Assembly (NCBI RefSeq): GCF_031755915.1
Contig: NC_083390.1
Location: forward strand, 21,561,501-21,625,500
Length of the DNA: 64,000 bases
Origin: Ziziphus jujuba
Lineage: Eukaryota > Streptophyta > Magnoliopsida > Rosales > Rhamnaceae
Direction of reading: 5' to 3'
The translations under genes were made by a program, and so were the position numbers. Positions 12,361 through 22,929 of the stretch are shown piece by piece. Position 1 is the stretch's first letter. Each line of letters opens with the position of its first letter. The notes under the pieces were generated by a model. That model had not been told where the DNA came from, did not search any database, and was given only the letters and a program-made list of their open reading frames with translations.

Positions 12361-14700
12361 TCCAATAAAGGCAATACATCGGAGAATGACTCCTACAAAT
12401 TTGGCTTTGGCTTTAGCAAAGGAAATAAGCAAAATGCTGCTGTAACAAGGTTTAATTGAGCCAACCATCTTTTCATGGGCATGTCAAGCATTTTATGTGG
12501 AAAAAATATCAAAAAAAGTTAAAGGAAAAAAGAGACTTGTAATTGACAACAAGCCCCCAAACCAATTTCTCCAAGACAACAAATTTCTACTACCAAAGGT
12601 CAACTCACTGTTCGTACACCTTTAAAAAGCCAAGGTCTTCCCAGAAGTTCATCTCAAAGTAGGATTTTGGCAAATTAGTATCTGCCTTGCAGATTTCTAC
12701 AAAACTGCTTTCTGTTTCAAATGCCTAATATTAGTGGACAATCCTACCTTTTGGATTGAAAGTTGCTCAATCCTTGTTTCAAAAAACAATGACCCAAATT
12801 TCATGCTTCACATAGCACTAGTATACATTGATGATATACTATTGTTTTCAAAAAATAAAAAGGCCCACAAAGAACTTCTACAAGAATTCTACACCATTAA
12901 TGTCCGCCCATGGAGTTATGCTATTAAGGCCAAAGATGCATATTGGACAAGCACAAATTGATTTTTTGGGTATGCAGTTCAAAGATGGATAGATAGTATC
13001 TGGAGCCCACATCACAAAAAAATTGACAATTCTTGGGAATCGTCAATTATGTGAGAGACTTTATTCTTAAAGTTTCTGAACGGACATAAAACTATCAATG
13101 ATGCCGAAAAAAAAAGGGCACCAAAATGGGAAAATGAACAAACAAAAGTTGTACAATAGCTCAAAGGCTTAGAAGCTTCCATCTTTAAAGATACCTTGAA
13201 AAAGAAAAAAAATATTGTCGATAGACGCATAAGACCTTTATTGGGGAGCAATCCTGATGGAACAAGATGATAATGCAAAGGAGCACTACTACAACCATGC
13301 TAGAGGACAATTCAAGCCTGCAGAGCAATATTAGCATTCAATCTGCAAAGAGATCCTAGTTGCCAAGTATGGCATCAAGAAATTGGAATTACACCTCATA
13401 GGACATAAATTCCTAATAAAAATAGACAATTTATCTTTTCCAATAATAATGGAATTCAAAAATAAAACCCTACCTACAACAAAATTACTGAGATTGAAAA
13501 AATGATTCACAAGGTATGAGTATGAAATTGATCATATAAAAGGTCATACGAGCAGCATTCCTGATTTACTATCAAGGCCTAAACCTATTAACATACTCAC
13601 ACCTACTTCTACATATCACTTGATCCTCATGGTTTCCTGATTCTCCTCTCTATCTTATAAAATCTACTTCCCTTTGAAAGCAGTAGTTTATAAAATTTAT
13701 CCCCTAGGATTAGAAAATCCCACTTCTATTAACTAAATCATAGAATTTATTAAGACTAATATATTCTATTTCCTCCATTTAATCATCTCTCATTGACCTC
13801 TCAAATATCCTGAATTTATTTCCGAAATAAATGAAGTTTTCCTCACTCTATTAGAATTACACTCAGAATATAAGTTCCCAAAAGCCATGCTTTAGTTTTT
13901 ATGGTGTTCAATAGTACAATCCAGCATGAGTGTAGCTTTCATACACCATCACTTGATAAATCTAAACAAAGAAAGTTCATTATTTTGAACATTTTAAAAC
14001 TAGTTTGAGCCTCCCTCTTGATGGATAGCAAAGCTTTAGGAGATACTTTCTTACAATAAGGTTTGGGATATGTCTCTTGATAGAAAAACATAAAATTAAG
14101 ACATTTACCATCAAGTCAATGTCATATTTCTAAATTTCAGAAATAGATAAGCTTTGGACTCACAACCTTACTTATAAGTTTTTCACACTTTATCCAGAAC
14201 ACCAAGGCGACAGGGAAATAGCTAAACAAAATCTTACTCCTTCGTTCTAATACCATTGTGAATCAACAACTATAAACCCCCTCCGAAAGTCATCTACCTA
14301 TGCTCAGACAAAAATCCTCAAATTGTCTGCATGGGAATATGCCCTTCACCATGCACTTATATGGGATCAGAACAACCCATACTATCTCCTTTATCTCCTA
14401 ATCCAGTCATTCTGAATGACTCAAATCTATCACTCCTCTTACCAAGCTGGTCCACCACATTCCCCTCCATTATAGGAGATAGTCATCATAAATGAGATTA
14501 GGACACAATACAAAGATTGAAACGAGAACCCATATCCAGATGATGTCATTGAAACTCTCACCCTCACAAAGCAAAAAGAAATAGCCATGAAAGATGCATT
14601 CCAGGACTCACAAAATCCATGAGACTATCTTGAATTCCATAACTTTAAAACTAAAGAATCTTTCACCCAATCATGAAGCCATAGACAAAGGATAGGACTA
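12361..14700 (+). pseudogene. endogenous pararetrovirus relic, polymerase region (copy 1)
   Basis: Broken reading frames on the plus strand recall the polymerase of Caulimoviridae. Blocks in order: an RT start with WACQAFYVEK (about 12475) and RLVID; a KVGFWQ-type block (about 12657); the catalytic YIDD motif (12824-12835) followed by ILLFSK; an FLGMQFKDG connection block (about 12965); and RNase H blocks near 13360-13585 ending in IKGH and DLLSRP. A conserved C-terminal stretch with AQTKILKLSAWEY lies near 14303. Many stops and frameshifts interrupt every block, so it cannot be expressed as a protein. The layout best recalls florendovirus-type endogenous elements, but the genus is an inference. 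Confidence 0.8.
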
Positions 14701-14722
14701 AAAGGAAAGGTTATCTATAAAT

Positions 14723-15905
14723 AATTGTGCGCTTTAAATAAAATGTTCTTATCCAATAAAAAATCTGATTAACTGCATACTCTATAAAAACAAATTCCCT
14801 CTGCTTTGTTTACTATGTGCTTTGAAAAAGCAGATTCCTTTTACTTCGTTTGTAATAATTGTACTTTTAACTCAACTCACGTAAAAAGTAACTTTAAAAA
14901 AGCAAATTCCCTCTACATTGTTTGTGATAATTCCATCTACTTTAAGGGTTTTTCGTGCAACTTAAACTCTCTTTTATATAAGAAGAGCTTGTTTTCATTT
15001 GTGCTCAGACCTCACTTGAACATCAATAATATATCAATGTATTCTTTACCTATAAAATTGTAAATCTTCTTCATTCTTCCCAAAAGTCTTCCCTTATATT
15101 CAAATCAAGTACTTTTTGAAAATAAATATGCTCTATTCTTGTCACAGAGCCTATGGATCCTGCACAAAAAATAGTTCCATATGCACATGTTGATCCATTT
15201 GGACTACACTATAGTTATATAGAGCTGACACTCGAAGTTTATCCCATGTCAAAATTGAAAAGGAATTTGTTTGTATAGAACTTTCTTCTGTATTGATACT
15301 GCATACACCTTCATGGTATCCAAGCCTTGTTTTCAGTAATTTTGAATCTGTACGAATACCCATAGTACCAATAATTGTCGATACTTTGGGAAAAATATAA
15401 GAATTGATAAGTAAAGAAAAATTCCTAACTATGAATACGTCAACACTACCACTTCATCCACATCTTCTAATAGCCCCCTTAGAATGTCTCTTCAATTATT
15501 CTTTCAACTCATTCGCCATCTATTTGCAAATTTAACTCAGCAAAGATTGATCAACTAATAAAATATACCTATATTCGTATAGAAGCTCAAATCAATACTA
15601 CTGAATTCTCCCTTTTAAATCCTTATAAACTTTTTTAAAAAAATAATTATCTTCAAAAAAGTATCAGGCAATTAATTATTTCAAAAAAACTCCAAAAAAG
15701 AATATATTTAACCTTCCCAAATGAACATCTGTCTCCTCTCGAAAGTAGAACAATTTATAGATCTTGAGATTGTTCAAGATCTCATTAACACATGAAAAAA
15801 AGATAGATATACACATCTCCTTTTTGGAGCTGTGAGATTTGTTTTCCCCTCCCACAGCTGACAAGGCATCCCTATTGCTGCAAGATTAGGACTTTTACAT
15901 GAAAG
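14723..15905 (+). pseudogene. endogenous pararetrovirus relic, promoter, leader and movement-protein region (copy 1)
   Basis: Copy 1 continues through what looks like the viral intergenic region. It has an ATAATTGTGCGCTTTAAATA block (14723), a TATATAAG box (about 14976) and a leader. Near 15690-15905 broken frames recall a caulimovirid movement protein: FIDLEIVQDLINT, then THLLFGAVRF, then GIPIAARLGLL. An in-frame stop splits the last two blocks. That a polymerase region is followed by a promoter and then a first-ORF region in the same orientation means the viral genome was integrated as more than one unit or opened inside a gene. Confidence 0.6.
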
Positions 15906-16465
15906 GCTATGTAATATCAATACAGAGAAAAATCACTACACAAAAAAATCCACTTCCAATCTTACCAGATGACGAATTTCAAATCTTAGCACTACACAAC
16001 TACAACATAGACTAGATGGATTAACATGAACATATTGAACTTTTTGATGTTCAAGATCCATAGATTCCATGACAAGAGCAACATATATTCATTCTCAAAG
16101 AAACTTGATTTCAGTATAAGGAAAAACTTTTAAAAAGAAAGAAGAATATTTAAAGTTCCATAAGTGAACAACACTCTGATATATTATTAATGTTCAAACA
16201 TAGTTTGAGCACAAATGAAAACTAACTCTCCTTATATAAAAGAGAACTTAGCTTCATGACAAACCGTTAAAGCATATGGAAATTGCTTTTATAAAGATAC
16301 TTTTTATGGCACTTGACCTAAAGATATAATTATCAAAAAATACAAAACAGCGCACATCTAATTTTTCAAATCACATACTAAAAAACATAAGAAATCTATT
16401 TTTACAAAACACACAATTAATTGCACTTTTTACAATACAAGAAAACTTTATTTAAAGCACATAAT
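14723..16465. repeat. large inverted repeat made by the two viral intergenic regions
   Basis: The plus-strand arm 14723-15325 and the minus-strand arm 16465-15870 match along their length, for example TTTTCATTTGTGCTCA... (14993) against the same on the minus strand (16219), and AATAATATATCA in both. The arms are diverged and separated by about 545 bp. Both TATA boxes face inward, so any residual transcription would converge. Confidence 0.7.
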
Positions 16466-18000
16466 TATTTACACATAACATTTCCTTCAATCTCATCCTC
16501 TGCCTCTGGGTTCAAAACTAGATAAGAAATTCTCCAATTCCAAAGTTAATGGCAATCCAAGATAATTCCATCAATCTTGGGAGACTTGAAAGGTACCTTT
16601 CATGTCTGCATCTTTTATGATTTGCGTCCTCTTGTTCTATGAAGATAAAGTTTCAATAACATCATCTGTATAGGGATTCCTATCACAGTCTTTATATTGT
16701 GCCCTAATCTTGTCTATTATGACTATCTTTTATAATTGAGGAGAACATGATGAACCATCTTAGTAATAGAAATGATAGATTTAAATTGGTTAGGATGCTT
16801 GGATTGGAAGACAATTAAAATAATATAGATTGCTCTAATCCCACATAAATGATGATGAAGGATAAATTCCCATACAGACAACTTGAAAATTTTTGTTTGA
16901 GCAGATGCTGTTGACTTTCGGAATAGATTTGTAGTTGCTGATTTCACAAAGCTATTAGATCAAAAAAATAAAATTTTGTTTAAATATTTCCTTGTCCCTT
17001 TGGTATTCTGGATGTAATATGAGACACTCATGAATAAGGTTATAAGTTCAAATCTCCCCTCTTTATTGAAGTTTGAAAATATAACTTTGATATGGTAAAA
17101 ATGTTTTTTTTATTTAATAATAATAATATTATAATTATTATTATTATTTTGTCATTAGACATATCGCAAATTTTATTATAAAAAAGATTTCAAACATTTA
17201 CTCTTCAACAAGAGAAAGGCTCAAAACTTTTTTAAAAATGTCCAAAGGAATGAACTTTCTTTACTTATATATCTGTCAAATGATAGTATAGCAAAAAGAA
17301 ATTAAAAGCTACAATTATACTAAATTATACCATTAAACACTATAAAAACTAAAACACAATCTCTAAAAACTTATATTCTAGACCAACGAGAATGATTAAA
17401 TAGAGAAAATAAAGTATATTGGCCTTGACGAATTCTATGAACGGAAGCGAAATTTTCTAATTCTAGAAGATAAATTTTCTAAACTGAACTAGGCTTTGCC
17501 AAATAGAAAGGGGAACGAGGACACTATAAAGATCAAGTGATGTGGCTTTGCAAAATAGAAAGGGGAACGAGGAAACTATAAAGATCAAATGATATGCATA
17601 GATAAATATGAATATATTACAGATTAATGATAATAAATCAAGAATAAAGTTATTATGACTTTTTATATGCTCAATTTCATACTCATACCGTGTAATCCAT
17701 TCCTTAAATCTCAAGTTACATTATTGAATTTTATTATTTATGAAAAAAAAAATTAAACTGTCCAATCTTTGAAAACCTATGTCGAATATATGTTCTATGA
17801 GGTGGAATTCAAATTTTTTAATGCTATAACTAAAATCTCTTTGTAGATTGAATAATAATGTTGATCAGCAAACTATCCGCTAGCATAGCTGCAATAATGT
17901 TTTTTAACATTATCATTTTGTTCAATCATATATTGCTTTCCAAAAAAAAATCTAATAAGTCTATCTGCAAGATTTGTTTTCCTTTTCCAAAAATCTTTAG
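15870..18000 (-). pseudogene. endogenous pararetrovirus relic, second copy in opposite orientation
   Basis: On the minus strand the same parts recur in the same order and spacing as in copy 1: RNase H remnants (about 18000-17640, with TRYEYEIEHIKSH near 17690), the conserved C-terminal stretch (AQTKIFKLSVWEF near 16890), a TATATAA box (about 16239-16232) and the leader down to about 15870. The distance from the C-terminal stretch to the TATA box is about 675 bp in copy 1 and 685 bp here. All frames are broken. It meets copy 1 at roughly 15870-15905. Confidence 0.7.
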
Positions 18001-18009
18001 AGGTGGAAG

Positions 18010-18423
18010 ATACCGATCCACTTCTATAAATTTTTATATATCTTTCAACTACTCATCTCCTCATTCTATGAATTTTTTATACATCTATCATCTACTCATC
18101 TCCTGTTCTAATGGATTTTTTCTTAGCATTATTAATAATTTCAACGTCCATTTAAAAAATTTAAAATCTTGGAGATAATTGAAATTTCCACACAAGCCTA
18201 AGAGACACAGAGATAACCCTACAGAACACAACCCCATTCAACTATCTCCGGATAAACCTCGGGCTCCATATGATAGGTAAACCTTAAGCTCCATTCCCAT
18301 ATCTAATCCATTGTTGGGTTATATGAGCATGTTATATATAATGATATCCAAAATACATAAATTCTATAACAAAGATAAAGCAAACCAGTATGCAGAAAAA
18401 CATTTTGGTTATATTTTATAAAT

Positions 18424-18455
<32 letters not shown>

Positions 18456-19080
18456 CTATTGGAGAAAAGAATGAGAATTCAGAAACTCAAATTGAAAGAA
18501 CACTCCTGGACCTTTTTTCCTAATATGTCTACTGGATATTTATTATCTAATATTAACAACAATGAATGATCCTTTTATTAATGTTACAGCATTATTAATT
18601 TTTTATATTTTTTTAATTAAATAAGAACAAGTTTCAACGCCTCGACAATAATTTGTGTAGAAAAAATCATAAAATTTATTATTTAGTATTAACAGCAATG
18701 AATGACAAACGTTTAGTATATAACAAAAAAATTTTTCTTAAAAAAAAAGTTATTAGATTACCTACAAATTTTGCTCCATTTATTTAATAATTTAATAATG
18801 CTGCTATCTTGAAAAATATACTGAACATATGTATTTGAGACATCAAAAAATTATGACACGCAACGGCGTAGTCAATATAAGATATTTATCATAAACGCAA
18901 TAAGAATCATTACTAAGCACTTTCTGTAATAGAACTATAATAAGAATCTAGCTACAGACATTTTGATCATTTTAAAAAAATTATTTGTAGCTCGTTTATC
19001 ACTATTATTTCCCCAAAAAAAGAAAAAAAAGAAAAACAGTCTAGTTCATCACTACAATTACAAGCATGAAATGTTAAAAA
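18010..19080. other. intergenic, no gene seen
   Basis: AT-rich, with an (AAATA)-type low-complexity run at 18417-18455. The open frame at 17858-18178 on the plus strand is antisense to viral debris and AT sequence. Confidence 0.5.
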
Positions 19081-19181
19081 AACTTTCATTCCATTAGTGA
19101 CATATTTCTTATTATCCACAAATGTCAGTGGCAGTTGTGTATTTACATTTTATTGTCAAAAAGAAAAGAAAAAAGTAGAAC

Positions 19182-19260
19182 GCGCCGTGGCCTAATGGTC
19201 TGAAGACGTGTTACATCTAGTCAGGCGATTGCAATTGTAGGTTGAATCCCACCGGGCGTA
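19182..19260 (+). pseudogene. tRNA-Arg(TCT) pseudogene, first copy
   Basis: It begins GCGCCGTGGCCTAATGG and ends TCCCACCGGGCGTA, as in plant tRNA-Arg(TCT). The D-arm/anticodon-arm region has insertions (79 nt instead of about 73) and the T-loop has changed to GGTTGAATCC. The anticodon stem is disrupted, so it is almost certainly non-functional. Confidence 0.75.
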
Positions 19261-19390
19261 CTTTCCATAGATAATAACAACTTTCATTCCACTAATGACA
19301 TATATTTGTCATTATCCACAAATCTTAGTGACAATTCTGCATTTACATTGTGTAATTACATTTTGGTGTAAAAAAGAAGAGACAAAAGTA

Positions 19391-19450
19391 ATGATCTTAA
19401 GGCGTCTGACTTCTAATCAGACGATTGTGGGTTCGAATTGTTCCCCGCCC
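19391..19450 (+). pseudogene. tRNA-Arg(TCT) pseudogene, second copy, 5'-truncated
   Basis: The anticodon arm GTCTGACTTCTAATCAGAC is perfect and carries TCT, and box B GGGTTCGAATT is near intact. The 5' acceptor strand and most of the D-arm are missing and the 3' end is altered (TTCCCCGCCC), so no cloverleaf can close. Confidence 0.8.
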
Positions 19451-19804
19451 TTCTTAATATATAGCACAAAGTTCACCAAAGACAAAAACAATCTAGTTGC
19501 CTAATTAAATCTTAGAGCAGGTGTTAATTAATTAATACATAACACTTTTTTTCCTTTTTATTCGTATTCAAAATGGAAAAAAAAATAAACAGAATGAAAA
19601 TGCAAACAAACATAAATCTAAAATTAAAGAAAGTGCAATATAACACTAATTATAGTGGCAAGAAAAACACACTGTAGATTTAAAAAAATAAAAAAATAAA
19701 TCAAACATACAATAACGTTGAACATTTGTTAATAAAATTAAGAGAAAGGTTTACTTACCAGATTGGGAGAAAAAAACACACCCAAAACAAAAAAACACAA
19801 TAGC

Positions 19805-19985
19805 GAGAGAAGGGAAGGGAAAGGAAGGAAAGGATGGAAATGAATGGTATGGGAGGGGTAGGAAAGAATTCATTCCCTTCCCCCCAATTAAAAAAAATAA
19901 ATTGGGGAGAAGAGAGTATTTCTCTCTGTCCTAACCCCCCATACCTATCACTTCCACCCACACTCTTAAGCCTTTCCCTCTTCCA
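19805..19985 (-). ncRNA. MIR482: MIR482/2118-like precursor hairpin, locus 1
   Basis: The + strand arm 19846-19867 reads GGTATGGGAGGGGTAGGAAA.., the coding sense of P-loop residues G-M-G-G-V-G-K. Its complement on the minus strand, starting TCTTTCCTACC and ending CCCATACC, matches the miR482 consensus. The partner arm (19925-19945) pairs with it, and a loop stem CCCCAATT/AATTGGGG closes the top. The minus strand is chosen because miR482 is antisense to NB-LRR P-loop codons and comes from the 3' arm. The predicted product is 22 nt, the size that triggers phased siRNAs. Confidence 0.75.
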
Positions 19986-20074
19986 TCCTTTTAGTGAGAA
20001 AAGAAATACACCAGATGGTGGAGGAAGGGAAAAGAGAAATTAATTGAGTCTAAATTTTGGTGAAAAAAAGGAAA

Positions 20075-20195
20075 GAAAAAGACGGAGGAAATTATTGGCA
20101 TGGGCGGACTCGGAAGAAGAATAGTCCTAAATCTGTGTCCAAACAAACCCAGATTTCTACCAAGTCTCTCACGCCAATAATTTTCTCAGCCTCAT
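20075..20195 (-). ncRNA. MIR482: MIR482/2118-like precursor hairpin, locus 2
   Basis: The + strand 20097-20118 (GGCATGGGCGGACTCGGAAG..) corresponds to codons G-M-G-G-L-G-R. The minus-strand 3' arm would give a product ending CCGCCCATGCC. The partner arm is 20155-20175, and the lower stem GAGAAAATTATTGGCG / TGCCAATAATTTCCTC pairs almost perfectly. It lies 250 bp from locus 1, suggesting local tandem duplication. It is the most diverged of the five in the seed end. Confidence 0.65.
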
Positions 20196-20199
20196 AAAA

Positions 20200-22755
20200 A
20201 AATCTCTCTGTGTAGTAGTAGTTCTTCTTTCACATCCACAATTATATAAATATATCTTTATTATTCTTTTTTTGAATTTCAAATAAAAAATAAAAAGCAA
20301 AGGACGCGTTATCACGTGACGCTCCTCGATTTGAAAAAAGATTCTTCCACATGATAAAGACGCGTCGCATTAACTTTTTTTGCATTTATTTATTAATATA
20401 TTTTTAATGACTGACAAAAGTAGAAAGAAAAGAAAAAAAAAATCAGGTCCACACGACTTTTCACATTTTCCAAAACATCCAACGGCAACGGCTACTCCTT
20501 TACTTTAAAGTCTATCCGCGTTGCTTCCACGCCACGTTATTCCACTGGGCCTAAAATCCGTATGCTTCGTTGTTTTAAATAATCCTGTGCTACTTTTTCT
20601 TAACCCGTTTGATAAGACTGAACTGGTATTGACTTTAAATTTGAAATTGAGATTCCAATCGAACAGAACAAAAATTAAATCTTGTATTTAGTGGCAATAA
20701 AATTGGACTATTTGTTTTTTTAATAGCAATTAATTAAAATAAATGTAATTTTTTATTAACTTACCGATTTTTCAATTATTCTAAGTTATCCAAATTATAA
20801 TTTTTTTGTAATAATTTGTTTAAAAAAAGTTCATCTATTTAATTTATTATATTATTAATATTAATTATTCAAGTTGTATATATTATTTTGAATATCCACA
20901 AAAAAATACAAAAAAAATTCTTCAATATAATTGTTATATTGCTAACAAAAAGAATAAATAAAACTCAAACATGGGAGAAACAACAAAGACAAAATAATAA
21001 AAAAAAGAAATAAAATAACTATGGAAGAAATAAAATTATCACATATAAAAAAAAAAAAAAGAAGATTGAAGATTAAAAATAGAAAAGCAGAAGATAAAAC
21101 ACAAAAAAAAAGAATATTAAAAGACAGAAAAGAAAATAACAAACTAAGGCAAGGAAAATAACAATGTGCTCATGGGTAGAAAAGAAATAAATGGGAGAAG
21201 GTAAGTTTTGTATTGGAATGGGATATAATTTTTATATCTTATTAGAATGGAATATTCTGAGGATCTATTCTAACGCCGTTGCATCAAACATAAAATTATA
21301 ATTATTTTATCTTAATCCTGCTCTCACCAACCGCAGCCTTAGAATTTTGGTGATCTTTTTTTATTTTTCATTCATCGAGTTTTCCTACCTTTCACCAAAC
21401 TCTACCAGCTTTTTGTTTTTTGCAAAATTTAGCCTACCCTACCAGCTTGTGGCTGTGCACAGTATTGAATTACCTAAACAAGATGTATATAGTATTGTCG
21501 TTGATATACATACTTCTTTTCTTGGTAATAATATTGTCGTTGGTACTTTCAGCAGCAAAAAAAAATAATAATAATAATATTGTCGTTGGTATTGTAGGTT
21601 AATTCTAGGAACATTTAGGAATTGGACATCACTAGTTAGAGTATGGAATCAAAAATCACAATCAACATGATCTTCTTTTTTCATAAAAAAAGGTACGATC
21701 TTTCTTTTTCTTTTTCTTTTTTTTTTTTTGATCAAAACATGAGGTTTCTAACAAAAACTACCTGAATGATTTGGGAGATTTGAGATTCATTATCTTCTTC
21801 AAGCTGTATAATTTAAATTGTCCGGTAACAATTCAAGTCTAATTCATGTCATTTAATTGCATGTGTATATATATATACATATATGTTTGATTCTCACCTG
21901 ATATATATATATATATATAAATATTTTAAAAGAAAAAAAAGAGATTAAATTATATATTCTTTTTGAAAAGCTTACATCTTTGAAAAAAAAAAAGTGCCAA
22001 GTGATCTCTTTTTCCAGTCCAAACACATCTTAAACATTCTCTCTAATTTACAATATCATTTAGCCCAGTTAAGCTCATGAACTAACTTTTCTTTTCCCTA
22101 CAGATTTTGCTCTCAAACAGATCCAACAACGCACCTTGATACCCAGTTTTAGTTATTCGTTCAACCAAGAAATTCAAAACTTTAAACTCAAATATGGAGG
22201 TGGATCATATTTATTCTATTTCAACGTTGCCTCCATTTCATTAGTCTTTTTTTGTTTAATTAATTAGTAAAAAAACTAATTAGTATTTGCTGTTATTTCT
22301 TACAAAATAAACCTTTATTGTTTTGTTTGTTCGTTCTTTGGTCTCAAATATAGTGTACAGGTTTCTTCGAGTCGCCTTTACCATTGGTAATATACAACGG
22401 AGAAATTTCAGCTTCTAAGTTCGGGATTTCATTTGCCATCTTTAATGGATGAAAAATTGTAAAGGTCCAAATCTAAAGATGCAGTTTGATTCAAATAACG
22501 TTACCTACAATCAAAAGCTGCAAAGTTTAATACTTAGCAAATTTCCGGATCTGTTTAAGAAAGCCATGTCTTAAAATCAAACACACAGACAAAAAATAAA
22601 AATAAAAAACCAACTCTTTCTTTGCCAAATATCTCAAAAAGACACAGAAAAGAAAATTGCTCGATAAACAAAGAAAGAAAAAATTACCCATTTTTCCTGT
22701 GTGTTAATCTTGATAGTGCTTCTTTTTGAGATGGAAAATGTATGATTAGTAGGAG
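20200..22755. other. intergenic, no gene seen
   Basis: AT-rich, with (TA)n runs at about 21866-21918. A short motif ATTGTCGTTG recurs near 21495, 21534 and 21581. No exon is supported. Confidence 0.55.
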
Positions 22756-22759
22756 AGAG

Positions 22760-22925
22760 AGAACAGAGGGAAAGGAAGGAAATTAGGAAATTGAATGGAA
22801 TGGGAGGAATAGGAAAGAAACTTGTTAGTTCATAGTAAGATCTATGAACTTTATTAAATTTCTTATCCCATCCGCCCATTCCTAATAACCTCCTAACTCT
22901 TTGCTACCTTTCCCGTCTCTCTGTT
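22760..22925 (-). ncRNA. MIR482: MIR482/2118-like precursor hairpin, locus 3
   Basis: The + strand 22797-22818 reads GGAATGGGAGGAATAGGAAA.., codons G-M-G-G-I-G-K. The minus-strand product starts TCTTTCCTATTCC and ends CCCATTCC, which as I recall is one base from grape miR482. The partner arm 22861-22882 (TCTTATCCCATCCGCCCATT..) pairs over about 17 of 22 positions. The flanking lower stem shares the GGGAAAGGAAGGAAA block with locus 1. Confidence 0.8.
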
Positions 22926-22929
22926 TTCA

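Larger units (their letters stand above)
19080..19455 (+). repeat. tandem duplication carrying two decayed tRNA-Arg copies
   Basis: Two units of about 180-195 bp share the order CTTTCATTCCA..., ATGACATAT..., ATTATCCACAAAT..., TTTACATT..., an A/G-rich stretch and a tRNA-Arg-like sequence. Unit 1 spans about 19082-19262 and unit 2 about 19280-19455. The units have diverged by many substitutions and small indels. Confidence 0.75.

Noticed and set aside
15151..15363. 70-codon open frame on the minus strand in the viral leader as a second movement-protein copy
   Set aside because: It resembles 15870-16100 only because the two leaders are inverted copies. The convincing movement-protein motifs are on the plus strand at 15690-15905.
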